DNA of 30,155 nt. Source: CAZCPB01 sp964540295. Lineage in GTDB: Bacteria; Planctomycetota; Phycisphaerae; Phycisphaerales; UBA1924. A model generated the notes under the pieces. The model worked only from the letters and a program-made list of their open reading frames with translations, did no database searches and had not been told where the DNA came from. Shown here in pieces: positions 1 through 6,690 of the stretch. The stretch is from contig CAZIMT010000019.1 in the NCBI GenBank assembly GCA_964540295.1, positions 1 through 30,155 on the forward strand. The letters are read 5' to 3'. Both the position numbers and the translations under genes were made by a program. Numbering within the stretch: position 1 is the first letter of the stretch; the number at the start of each line of letters is the position of its first letter.

Positions 1-425
1 ACTTGGGTGGCGTCGACGACGAGGATGGCCCCTTCACACGCTTTGAGGGCGCGGCTGACCTCGTAGTTGAAGTCGACGTGCCCGGGGGTGTCGATGAAGT
101 TGAGCATGTAGAGCTGCGTGCCGTGGGTGTGGATGCCCTCGCCGCCGCTGCCAGACGCGTCGGGGTTCGCGGAGCTCTCGGCCGCGTCGGATTCCAGCTC
201 GTCGGCCTTTTCGCCGGGCGTGTGGTGGTGCATGACCGTCACGGCCGAGGCCTTGATGGTGATGCCGCGCTCGCGTTCGATGTCCATCGAATCGAGGATC
301 TGAGCCTTGGCCTCGCGCGCGGAAACGGCGTTGGTGGCCTGGAGCAGCCGGTCGGCAAGCGTGGACTTGCCGTGGTCGATGTGGGCGATGATGGAGAAGT
401 TACGAATTTGCAGAGGTTCTGGCAT
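1..425 (-). CDS. lepA: Elongation factor 4 (LepA), N-terminal part, cut by window edge
   Basis: Ribosome-associated GTPase that back-translocates or remodels stalled ribosomes; cytoplasmic. Reading leftwards from the ATG at 425-423, the protein begins MPEPLQIRNFSIIAHIDHGK, with the P-loop AHIDHGKST, the switch-I stretch DSMDIERERGITIKA and the G3 motif DTPGHVDF, followed by YEVSRALKACEGAILVVDA. These are diagnostic for LepA. About 141 codons are in the window and the gene continues beyond base 1. Between GITIKA and LNFIDTPGH there is an acidic Ser/Gly-rich insertion of roughly 25-30 residues (it includes GEKADELESDAAESS) that the E. coli protein lacks. No convincing Shine-Dalgarno sequence is visible upstream of the ATG. 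Identity is certain from the motifs; what the insertion does is unknown. Confidence 0.96.
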   Translation of the reverse strand, partial: MPEPLQIRNFSIIAHIDHGKSTLADRLLQATNAVSAREAKAQILDSMDIERERGITIKASAVTVMHHHTPGEKADELESDAAESSANPDASGSGGEGIHTHGTQLYMLNFIDTPGHVDFNYEVSRALKACEGAILVVDATQ

Positions 426-577
426 TGCCGGGGATGGTAGGGCGGTTTTTGGTGAGTTTTGGGGGAGAGGCGGAAGGCGATTGGGCCGTTCGATACGAGC
501 GCGATTCGGCGGCAAGAGTGAAGGGTCAGCGAGATCGAGGCCGTTCCGGTGGTTTGGGAGTTCTTTCGTCTCGCGCT

Positions 578-634
578 ACTGAAGTCGGCGCACGGGTGCC
601 AACGAACTCCAGCACCACCGATGGCGACTTCAGT
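578..634. repeat. Hairpin repeat copy A0 (stem ACTGAAGTCG)
   Basis: ACTGAAGTCG (578-587) is the exact reverse complement of CGACTTCAGT (625-634), giving a 10-bp stem with a 37-base loop. The arm sequence resembles the stems of copies at 697-754 and 24020-24077, with GAAGTC in place of GAGGTC. The outer flank (CTACTGAAGTCGG) is also partly shared with the segment at 3223-3237. I infer that it belongs to the same dispersed family. Confidence 0.55.
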
Positions 635-696
635 GCTTGGGCAACCCTGTCACCAATATCGCTCGATCCGAGATAAGGGCATCCAGACCAAAGGAA

Positions 697-770
697 CACT
701 GAGGTCGCTACGGTGCGTTCAGAAGTTCAGAGGTCAACGCGGGCGACCTCAGTGGCACGAAGCCAGTGCC
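697..770. repeat. Two-hairpin repeat copy A
   Basis: CACTGAGGTCGC (697-708) pairs perfectly with GCGACCTCAGTG (743-754) across a 34-base loop that contains TTCAGAAG. The second arm runs straight into a second hairpin, TGGCAC-GAAGCCA-GTGCCA (753-771). The same layout recurs at 24020-24123, where the stem carries C/G in place of the T/A pair seen here. The second arm plus flank, GGGCGACCTCAGTGGCACG, differs from that copy by one base. The sequence is non-coding. It could be a MITE or REP-like element or a structured RNA; nothing here distinguishes these. Confidence 0.7.
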
Positions 771-1265
771 AGCCCGCCGTGGGTTCCGGCTGGCTCGCGG
801 GCCATCATTATCCTCGAAGACGGCTGGAAGGTGAACTGGCTCGACGGCCCTTCCCCCTCCCCCGCCCTCCGACGGTCAAGGACATTGGCAACTGCACGCC
901 GCCGGGGTGACGCTTAAGGGTGGCGGCGGAGGCAGAACCCAATGGATCACGTCCGGCACCCCCCAACTACCTGATCCACCATCGGGGAGGGAGGGTGCGA
1001 TGTTGTGTGTCTCTCTGCGCCGCAGCGATATCGCGGTCCCCGTGGGGGGATGTATGACCCGTCAGGTGGGGGGATGAATAGAGGTTGAAGCGCGGCGGGC
1101 GGGGAGCGAGGCCGAACGAGCTCCCCAGTTGCAGCGTGAGCGGCCCGACAGGCCGGCGGTCTCAGGTGCAGGGCCACTGCCTCAGCTGCCCGGTGGCGGA
1201 TGAAGCGGAATGTCCGTACTCTTCCGGCAATCACCAGACGGTGGGAATTCGAAGCAAGGATCCGC

Positions 1266-2180
1266 ATGGCCAGACTGATTACTGAAGACGTCTTGACGCG
1301 ACGGGCGTTCTGGGTAGAGGAAATTCGAAAGCTGAGTGGTGACTTCGGCGACGACTCCAGCAGGCTCGAAAAGGAACTGCAAGACGAACTCACCAAGTTC
1401 GGGAGCGCCAGCCTGATCGACCACTTTCGCCTGTGCGGCAACATTCCCGAGTCGTATGGCCATGATTCGAGCGAAGAGAAGCTCTACTCGAAGTACACGG
1501 ATTCTTTGCTGTGCGAAGCCTTCAAGTGCCTCGGACTACGGGCCCTCGTCATCAAGGAGCGCGGCGACGCCGCCGACGTCGAGGTGTTCGCCGATGAGTA
1601 CAGTCTGGTTGCCGATGCGAAGGCGTTCCGGCTGAGCCGCACAGCGAAGAACCAGAAAGACTTCAAGGTTCAGGCGATGCACGGATAGAAGCGCGGAAAG
1701 GAGTTTGCGATGGTGGTATGTCCAATCCATCAGCTCCAGCAGCGTTCAAGCCAGATATACGAGCAAGCGAGTTCACAGAACGTCTGCGTCTTCACGTATT
1801 CGCATCTATCGGTGCTCGTCACCTACGCGATACGCACCAGCGCCAAGCAGGGAGAGAGACTCCTCAACACCGTGCTCAAGACCATAGCGAGCATGAATCC
1901 CTCAAAGGACGCGGTCGCATATTGGACCATGCTCAACAGAGCGATGCTCGGGTTTGCCTCCGAGATCGACAGACTGTGGGCGGATGAAAAGCAGGCTGCG
2001 ACCGAATCGGTAGCAGCAGTGAAGGAAGAGGCCCTCACATACTTGGCTTCTGAGCGAGAGAGGATCATGCGGATGAGCCACGAGGAAGCCCTGCTGGCCC
2101 TCGTCAAGGTTCACAGGATTGAGAGCAGGATCAAAGTCATCAAGGCGGTTGCCGACAGCGGCATATTTGGAATCAGGTGA
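1266..2180 (+). pseudogene. HindIII-type restriction endonuclease interrupted by an in-frame amber codon
   Basis: Type II endonuclease of the HindIII family, whose prototype cuts AAGCTT. The upstream part carries a signature nearly identical to HindIII as I remember it: LVADAKAFRLSRTAKNQKDF, with the D-x-K catalytic pair at D117 and K119. The frame stops at TAG (1686-1688) after QAMHG and resumes without a shift as KRGKEFAMVVCP, running to TGA at 2178-2180. HindIII has Trp at the aligned position (ALSEW-REDKDYAV), so TGG to TAG is the simplest explanation. With readthrough the product would be 304 residues, against 300 for HindIII. I chose the ATG at 1266 for its AAGGA site five bases upstream; an in-frame ATG at 1200 lacks one. 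Three bases separate it from the methyltransferase. It could be a true pseudogene or a base-call error. Confidence 0.85.
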
Positions 2181-2183
2181 GAC

Positions 2184-2990
2184 ATGCCCATGTCGGATTT
2201 CGAGAACCAAATCGTGTGCGGGGACTGTCGGGACGTGCTTCGCCAATTCGACAGCGGATCCGTTGACATGGTGCTGACCTCGCCGCCCTATGACAACCTG
2301 CGAGAGTATAAGGGCTACAAATTCCCCTTTGAGGACATAGCGAAAGAACTGTACCGAGTAGTGCGCTCTGGTGGCGTCGTGGTGTGGGTTGTTGCCGACG
2401 CGACCATTGAAGGAAGCGAGACGGGGACGAGCTTCCGACAGGCCCTGTTCTTCAAGCAGACCGGCTTCAATCTTCACGACACGATGATCTTCCGAAAGAG
2501 AAACCCTGTACCACAAATCTACCGTCTCCGGTACAGCAATGAATTTGAGTACATGTTCGTCTTCAGCAAAGGCGTCGTGCGGACCCACAATCCACTGATG
2601 GAGAAGTGCCTTCACGCAGGCCTAGAGTTGAACGGGACGACTTATAAAAACTACTCCAAAGCTGACCAAAAGCGTACTAAGCTCGCAAATCCCGTGAAGT
2701 CGGAAAAGATCCGTGGGAACATCTGGTCATATGTGGTAGGCAAGAACAAGGAAGACCAAGACGCGAAGCGTCACCCCGCACCATTCCCGTGCCAGCTCGC
2801 ACGCGACCATATCCGCTCCTGGTCGAGCGAGGGGGACCTGATCCTCGATCCAATGTGCGGGAGCGGTACGACGTGCAAAGTGGCCCGCGAGCTTGGAAGG
2901 CGCTATATCGGCATTGACGCCAGCAGCGAATACTGTGAGTTGGCAAAGGGCCGCATCGAGCAGGAAGCGGCGCAGTCTCAGCTCTTTTGA
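2184..2990 (+). CDS. DNA methyltransferase of a HindIII-like restriction-modification system
   Basis: Amino-methyltransferase (N6-adenine or N4-cytosine), 268 residues, that would protect host DNA from the partner endonuclease. The catalytic motif TSPPY (residues 32-36) comes before the SAM-binding motif LDPMCGSGTT (221-230), which is the beta-class order. An RNP-rich middle section probably contains target recognition. The frame is intact from the ATG at 2184 (alternative ATG at 2190) to TGA. The start lies three bases after the endonuclease stop and the AGGTGA at that stop can serve as its ribosome binding site, so the two genes look translationally coupled. Specificity for AAGCTT is inferred only from the HindIII-like neighbour. 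With the endonuclease broken, this may now be a solitary methylase. Confidence 0.9.
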   Translation: MPMSDFENQIVCGDCRDVLRQFDSGSVDMVLTSPPYDNLREYKGYKFPFEDIAKELYRVVRSGGVVVWVVADATIEGSETGTSFRQALFFKQTGFNLHDTMIFRKRNPVPQIYRLRYSNEFEYMFVFSKGVVRTHNPLMEKCLHAGLELNGTTYKNYSKADQKRTKLANPVKSEKIRGNIWSYVVGKNKEDQDAKRHPAPFPCQLARDHIRSWSSEGDLILDPMCGSGTTCKVARELGRRYIGIDASSEYCELAKGRIEQEAAQSQLF

Positions 2991-3024
2991 GCTAACCAGA
3001 TGGCAGTTGGGGATGGGGGTGCCG

Positions 3025-3047
3025 GAGGAAGGGGATTCCCCTCCCTC
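3025..3047. other. G+C-rich hairpin after the methyltransferase
   Basis: GAGG-A-AGGGG (3025-3034) pairs with CCCCT-C-CCTC (3038-3047) around a 3-base loop, with one A/C mismatch. It lies 35 bases after the methyltransferase stop. No T-run follows, so it is not a standard intrinsic terminator; it may protect a 3' end. Confidence 0.35.
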
Positions 3048-3200
3048 TGGCGTCAGCGCACTATGCTCGCCAGGCTCGGCCCTGTGATCGGGCGGGGTGC
3101 ATCGGCTACTTCGGGTTCTGCGAGACACCGTCGGTGCTACACGACCGAGACTCAGGGATCAAGCGACGGCTGCGAGCCGTGGCGTGGAAGCAATGGAAAC

Positions 3201-3223
3201 GGCGGGGTGGCACTGACTTCGAG
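3201..3223 (-). repeat. Partial copy B of the dispersed repeat, inverted
   Basis: Read on the minus strand, 3221-3201 gives CGAAGTCAGTGCCACCCCGCC, one base over a 20-base core that matches CGAGGTCGGTGCCACCCTGCC at about 24109-24128 with three transitions. It keeps the GTGCCACC arm but not the full two-hairpin layout. Confidence 0.45.
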
Positions 3224-3228
3224 CTACT

Positions 3229-3250
3229 AAGATCGGTTCCCACCGATCTT
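3229..3250. terminator. Possible bidirectional terminator hairpin
   Basis: AAGATCGGT (3229-3237) and ACCGATCTT (3242-3250) form a perfect 9-bp stem with a TCCC loop. It lies 25 bases beyond the stop of the minus-strand methyltransferase and downstream of the plus-strand restriction locus. On the plus strand GGTTTCTTC follows; on the minus strand TTAGTAG follows. Neither is a strong U-tract, so termination is plausible but not certain. Confidence 0.45.
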
Positions 3251-3274
3251 GGTTTCTTCATCAAAACATCCCGC

Positions 3275-4153
3275 TCAAGTCTTAATCGCAATCAAATCAA
3301 AAACCGGCGGCAGCATCACAAAGCAATCTTTATCCTCCCCCGCCGTCGTCCACATCGCCATGAACTCCTCGTGCTCGGCCGATGTGATATACCCGAGCTT
3401 TTCGAGCCTGGGCAGGAACGTGGACCAGAAGGATGCGGGCCAGTGCCACATGGTGGAGCCGGGGCGGGCGATGCGTTCGCTGGCGGCGATGTGCTTGACC
3501 TTGAAGCCGTTCTTTCGCAGCATGCCCGGCAGGCGGGCCGCGATGTCGGGGTCGCCGCCTTGGTCGCGCCAGCTCTGGGCGATGGCCTTGACGACCTTGG
3601 TGAAGATGTCGCGGCGCGGGGCCATGGTCATGGACTCGTAGCTGAAGTAATCTTGGATGGCGACGACGCCGAACTGCTTGAGCAGGCGAGCGAGGCCGTT
3701 GATGACGTCCTCGGGGCGCGCGAGGAAGCAGAAGACCCAGCGTGCGTAGGCCATGTCGATCAAGCCGTCGTTGCCCGGGATGGCTTTGTCGAGGTTCTGC
3801 ACGTCGCCGAGGACGCGGTCGATGTTGGTGAGCTTGCGAGCCTTGGCCTGCTCGTTGAGCTGCTTGAGAAAGACGACAGATTCGTCGATGGCGATGATCT
3901 TGCCGCCCGGCCCGACGATCTGGGCCATGTCCATGCTGGCGTGGCCCGGGCCGCAGCCAACGTCTAGGACGGTCATGCCCGGCTGGATCCCGGCCCGCTC
4001 CCACAGGTCGTGCGCCGACGACGACCACAGCCGGTGCTGCAGCCCGAGGCGGACAGACTCTTCGATTCCTGTACCCAGGACATATTCGGCGTCGCCGGGC
4101 GTGGCGTGAGGCTTCTTGACGAGGGCGACGGGTACGGTGCGACTGTGAGACAT
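3275..4153 (-). CDS. Class I SAM-dependent methyltransferase
   Basis: Predicted small-molecule methyltransferase of the UbiE/Methyltransf_11 type; the substrate is unknown. The SAM-binding motif I is VLDVGCGPGHASMDMAQ, followed by the acidic post-I strand IIAIDES and a motif II region around GLIDMAYARWVFCFLARPED. I start it at the ATG at 4153-4151 (MSHSRTVPVALVKK), giving 292 residues. The frame is open further upstream to a TTG at 4246, in frame with the preceding dehydrogenase and only 10 bases past its stop, but that stretch (SLSIFKPRRAVDL) does not look like a methyltransferase N-terminus. It follows the MDR gene on the same strand, so the two may be cotranscribed. The fold assignment is firm; the function is not. 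Confidence 0.85.
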   Translation of the reverse strand: MSHSRTVPVALVKKPHATPGDAEYVLGTGIEESVRLGLQHRLWSSSAHDLWERAGIQPGMTVLDVGCGPGHASMDMAQIVGPGGKIIAIDESVVFLKQLNEQAKARKLTNIDRVLGDVQNLDKAIPGNDGLIDMAYARWVFCFLARPEDVINGLARLLKQFGVVAIQDYFSYESMTMAPRRDIFTKVVKAIAQSWRDQGGDPDIAARLPGMLRKNGFKVKHIAASERIARPGSTMWHWPASFWSTFLPRLEKLGYITSAEHEEFMAMWTTAGEDKDCFVMLPPVFDLIAIKT

Positions 4154-4255
4154 GGGAAAGAACGATAGGTCGATGTGCCCGTAGGTGACGTGGTAGGCCG
4201 CGACAAGATCAACGGCTCGTCGCGGTTTGAAGATGCTCAGCGACAACCGCTCGCG

Positions 4256-5302
4256 CTACGCCCAGCGCACGACGATCTTGCCGAACTGCTCGGCGCTTTC
4301 GAGACGTTTGTAGGCATCGACCGCGCGCTCGGGCGTGAAGACCTGATCGACGACGGGGAGCAGTTTGCGAGCACGGAACAAGGCCGCGACCTCGCGGAAC
4401 TCGTCGTTGCTCCCCATGGTGGAGCCAAGCACGCGGAGCTGGTTCCAGAAGATCCGCGCGAGATCGGTTGCGGCGTCAGGCCCGCTGGTGCAGCCCGGTG
4501 TGACGTACGCGCCTCCGCGTGCGAGGCTCTTGATGCAGTTCAGGTGCGTAGCTTTGCCAGAGGAATCGACGGCCATATCGACGCCGCGTTTGTTGGTCCA
4601 GGCGCGGACTTGTTTGGACCAGTCGCCGCCGTCGTCGAGGACGCAGAGGTCGGCGCCCAAGGCCTTGGCTTTGTCGAGCTTCCACTGATGCCGGCTGGTG
4701 ACGGCGACGAGGCACGCGAAGTGCTTGGCGATCGCGAGCGCCGCCGTCGCGACCCCGCCGCCGATGCCGGTGATGAGGACGGTCTGGCCGGGACGAAGCT
4801 GGCCTTTGGAGACGATCATCGAGTACGCCGTGAGCGCGCACAGCCCGAAGGCCGCGGCCTCGACGGGGTCTTGATCGTCGGCGACCACCGCGCAGTTGTC
4901 GGCGAGGATCGCGAACATCTCGGCGTGCATTCCGAAATGGTGCTCGCCGACAAGCTCGTAGTTTGGCGCGAGCGTGGAGTTGGGCGGGTCGCCGGGGCGG
5001 GCACGCTCCGGCACGCGCACGGCCGCGTTCACGATCACACGCTTGCCGACCCACGCGCTGTCGACGCCCTCCCCCACTGCTTGAACGATGCCGCAGGAAT
5101 CACAGCCGGAGACGCGCGGGTACGCGAGGTCGAGACCCGGAACGCCGCGGCCGACCCAGAGGTCCATCTGGTTGAAGGCGGAGGCGAGAGTTTTGACGGC
5201 GACGTGGCCGGGCTTGGGCGCGGCGAGGTCGGGCCAGTCGGCCTTGAAGACGATGTTGAGGGAGACGAGGGAACCCTTACGCTCGACGACGATGGCACGC
5301 AT
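4256..5302 (-). CDS. Medium-chain dehydrogenase/reductase (zinc-type alcohol dehydrogenase or quinone oxidoreductase family)
   Basis: NAD(P)H-dependent oxidoreductase of the MDR superfamily, 348 residues, cytosolic. The N-terminal GroES-like domain includes NQMDLWVGRG and GCDSCGIVQAVGEGV. The Rossmann domain carries VLITGIGGGVATAALAIAK and GADLCVLDD, and the C-terminus FGKIVVRWA is typical of the family. The substrate cannot be read from the sequence, and I do not see the usual structural-zinc cysteine cluster, which favours a quinone-reductase-like member. ATG at 5302-5300, stop TAG at 4258-4256. Because this well-formed gene ends at TAG, amber is a working stop in this genome. It lies upstream of the methyltransferase on the same strand. 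Confidence 0.88.
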   Translation of the reverse strand: MRAIVVERKGSLVSLNIVFKADWPDLAAPKPGHVAVKTLASAFNQMDLWVGRGVPGLDLAYPRVSGCDSCGIVQAVGEGVDSAWVGKRVIVNAAVRVPERARPGDPPNSTLAPNYELVGEHHFGMHAEMFAILADNCAVVADDQDPVEAAAFGLCALTAYSMIVSKGQLRPGQTVLITGIGGGVATAALAIAKHFACLVAVTSRHQWKLDKAKALGADLCVLDDGGDWSKQVRAWTNKRGVDMAVDSSGKATHLNCIKSLARGGAYVTPGCTSGPDAATDLARIFWNQLRVLGSTMGSNDEFREVAALFRARKLLPVVDQVFTPERAVDAYKRLESAEQFGKIVVRWA

Positions 5303-5458
5303 GAGAGATGGTACCGCACAAGAACGATCAGGTTTCGCGCTAAGAACGCTTCTGGCGGCCTTTTGATGCCACGAAATTGGGTTGCGGCACGAAGTGCCCT
5401 CACGTTACGATGTCCGAGAGAGAATGCTCGAACGTACCGAATGCACTCGTCGGCTTTT

Positions 5459-5549
5459 AGAGTCTGTTTCAGAATCCTCAAAGTTTTAGTGAGATAGGTT
5501 TTCAACTCGTCTCTACGCCTGCTTACTCATTGGTTCTGAAACAACCTCT
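5459..5549. repeat. MITE-like element: 91 bp with imperfect terminal inverted repeats
   Basis: The left end AGAGTCTGTTTCAGAATCC (5459-5477) is the near reverse complement of the right end GGTTCTGAAACAACCTCT (5532-5549). The core TGTTTCAGAA is perfect, and the outer AGAG and inner CC also match. The interior has no coding capacity. Size and structure suit a MITE or an internally deleted insertion sequence. No clear target-site duplication is visible. It sits 53 bases before the assembly gap, which could itself be a collapsed mobile element. Confidence 0.5.
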
Positions 5550-5602
5550 TCGAGAGATTCAGATGCAAAGTGACGTAATGACGCCGCAATGCTGGATCGA
5601 AG

Positions 5603-5702
5603 NNNNNNNNNNNNNNNNNNNNNNNNNNNNNNNNNNNNNNNNNNNNNNNNNNNNNNNNNNNNNNNNNNNNNNNNNNNNNNNNNNNNNNNNNNNNNNNNNN
5701 NN
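5603..5702. other. Assembly gap of 100 N
   Basis: Exactly 100 unknown bases, a common placeholder for a gap of unknown length between contigs. Genes and repeats on the two sides may not be adjacent in the genome at the distance shown. Confidence 0.98.
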
Positions 5703-5993
5703 CGCGGAACTTGGTGCGTGTTCTGTTAGACCACGGCCACGAGGATGCACGATCTAGGAACGCTGAGCGGCGATGAGTCATCGAACTTTGCCGTGAGCGC
5801 GAACGAGCTAGTGGTCACCGGGTCCGATACTAACTTGAGTTCGTTCCGTTGGCGGGCGTTTCGCTGGACGATTAAATCCGGGATGCAAGACGTCGGCGAG
5901 TTAGTGAAGACTGCGCGAGACGATCTGCCTGATCTGATCTCAGCGCTTGAAGGAGCGTTGCGGTCTTCGCCAGATGATTTGCCGATAACATAG
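5703..5993 (+). pseudogene. HAF-repeat extracellular protein, C-terminal remnant
   Basis: The frame emerges from the assembly gap and encodes the end of a protein with HAF-type repeats, found in secreted proteins of planctomycetes and other bacteria. One repeat unit reads VFC-stop-TTATRMHDLGTLSG and the next RAFRWTIKSGMQDVGEL. Both fit the pattern A-F-x-W-x5-M-x-D-L-G-x-L. In the first unit the conserved Trp is replaced by TAG (5727-5729). The frame ends at TAG (5991-5993). The N-terminus and signal peptide are missing, lying in or beyond the gap. The protein may already be broken, or the stop may be a base-call error near a contig end. An open ATG at 5745 could restart translation, but I do not believe it is a gene start. 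Confidence 0.65.
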
Positions 5994-6079
5994 CCTAGAC
6001 CTTGCCGTGCTGTCGTTCCACTCACCACACCTACTGGCGTGCGACGACGAATCGCGGACTGTGCAACTCGCCAAGTTTT

Positions 6080-6690
6080 TTAGTGGTAGGTATGCGCTTC
6101 TGGAATTGGTCGCAAGATGCGATCAAAGCTCAGATTGAGGGGCGACGATAGCAACTCTAGTTCGAGTTCTGCGGTGCTTTGGTGAGATGTGCACCGTTCA
6201 AGAATCTCAGGTGCGATCGTGCTTTGATCGAGCAAGAGACGCAGACGAAGAAGATCAGTGATTGGAAACGAGTGAGGTTGCCAGCTTGCATCGTACACGG
6301 TTATGCCGTGTTTCCCTCCAAAGCCGGTCGAGCAAGTTGCCCATGTTCGTGGCGAAGCAGAGGTGATCCTCCTCAGCCACGAACAAAGGCTTGTTCGAAC
6401 TGGCGGCAGACGCAAAGTCTCGCTTAAGTACAAAGGTGCCGTTATACCGTTGGCATTCCAAGTGGATCTGCGTGCCGTCACGCATCATTCGACAGACACT
6501 CGCCGGGTTCAAACGCAAACCCGATGTGCGCGATCTCAAACCCCGTTGACCACTCGACAGCCCAATGGGCCAACGCGGCAAGAGGATTCAGCATCTCACC
6601 ACTCTCGCCGGTGAACCGGTGTTCGCCATCGATGAGGGCGAACGTGGCCCAGCCGTGCGAAGCGATTTTGTAGTCGATGTTGATCGCCAT
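6080..6690 (-). pseudogene. Unrecognised ORF with two frameshifts, directly after thiC
   Basis: Protein-like sequence runs through three frames in turn. The first, from the ATG at 6690-6688, begins MAINIDYKIASHGWATFALI and reaches about 6490. The second carries RDGTQIHLECQRYNG and KPLFVAEEDHLCFATNMGNLL to about 6315. The third carries KHGITVYDASWQPHSFPITD and ends at 6080. The first shift lies near GATGCGTGACGGC. The second falls in the run TGGAGGGAAACACGG, a typical indel site. Joined, these give about 200 residues of an unknown, probably cytoplasmic protein with no signal peptide. The ATG directly follows the thiC stop (TGAATG), so it would be translationally coupled to thiC. The shifts could be real decay or assembly error, since the contig end is about 400 bases away. 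I recognise no family. Confidence 0.55.

Larger units (their letters stand above)
426..1265. other. Non-coding accessory stretch between lepA and the restriction locus
   Basis: I see no convincing gene in these 840 bases. The open frames on both strands lack recognisable domains and have no ribosome binding sites. The stretch holds two hairpin-repeat copies (578-634 and 697-770), and a direct repeat of GTGGGGGGATG at 1042-1052 and 1066-1076 with a 24-base period. A G+C-rich segment at 1081-1200 has no feature I recognise; I checked it for integron attC core sites without a match. The right end supplies an AAGGA ribosome binding site (1256-1260) for the next gene. Confidence 0.6.
2991..3274. 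other. Non-coding flank downstream of the methyltransferase
   Basis: No gene is supported here. The stretch holds an imperfect G+C-rich hairpin (3025-3047), a short segment related to the dispersed repeat family (3201-3223) and a perfect 9-bp hairpin (3229-3250). Two convergent genes end on either side: the methyltransferase at 2990 and the minus-strand gene at 3275. Confidence 0.55.

Noticed and set aside
3..440. Plus-strand open frames over lepA, and similar long frames opposite topA, thiC, uvrC, nuoF and miaA
   Set aside because: They are antisense or shifted shadows of well-supported genes with strong codon bias.
1081..1200. G+C-rich segment before the endonuclease considered as an integron attC or attI site
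   Set aside because: The core sites do not match RYYYAAC/GTTRRRY at the expected places, and no integrase gene is present.
4153..4258. Possible fusion of the MDR gene and the methyltransferase through the TAG at 4258-4256, since the frame stays open
   Set aside because: The MDR protein ends at a normal family C-terminus and the methyltransferase has its own ATG; 100 open bases can occur by chance.
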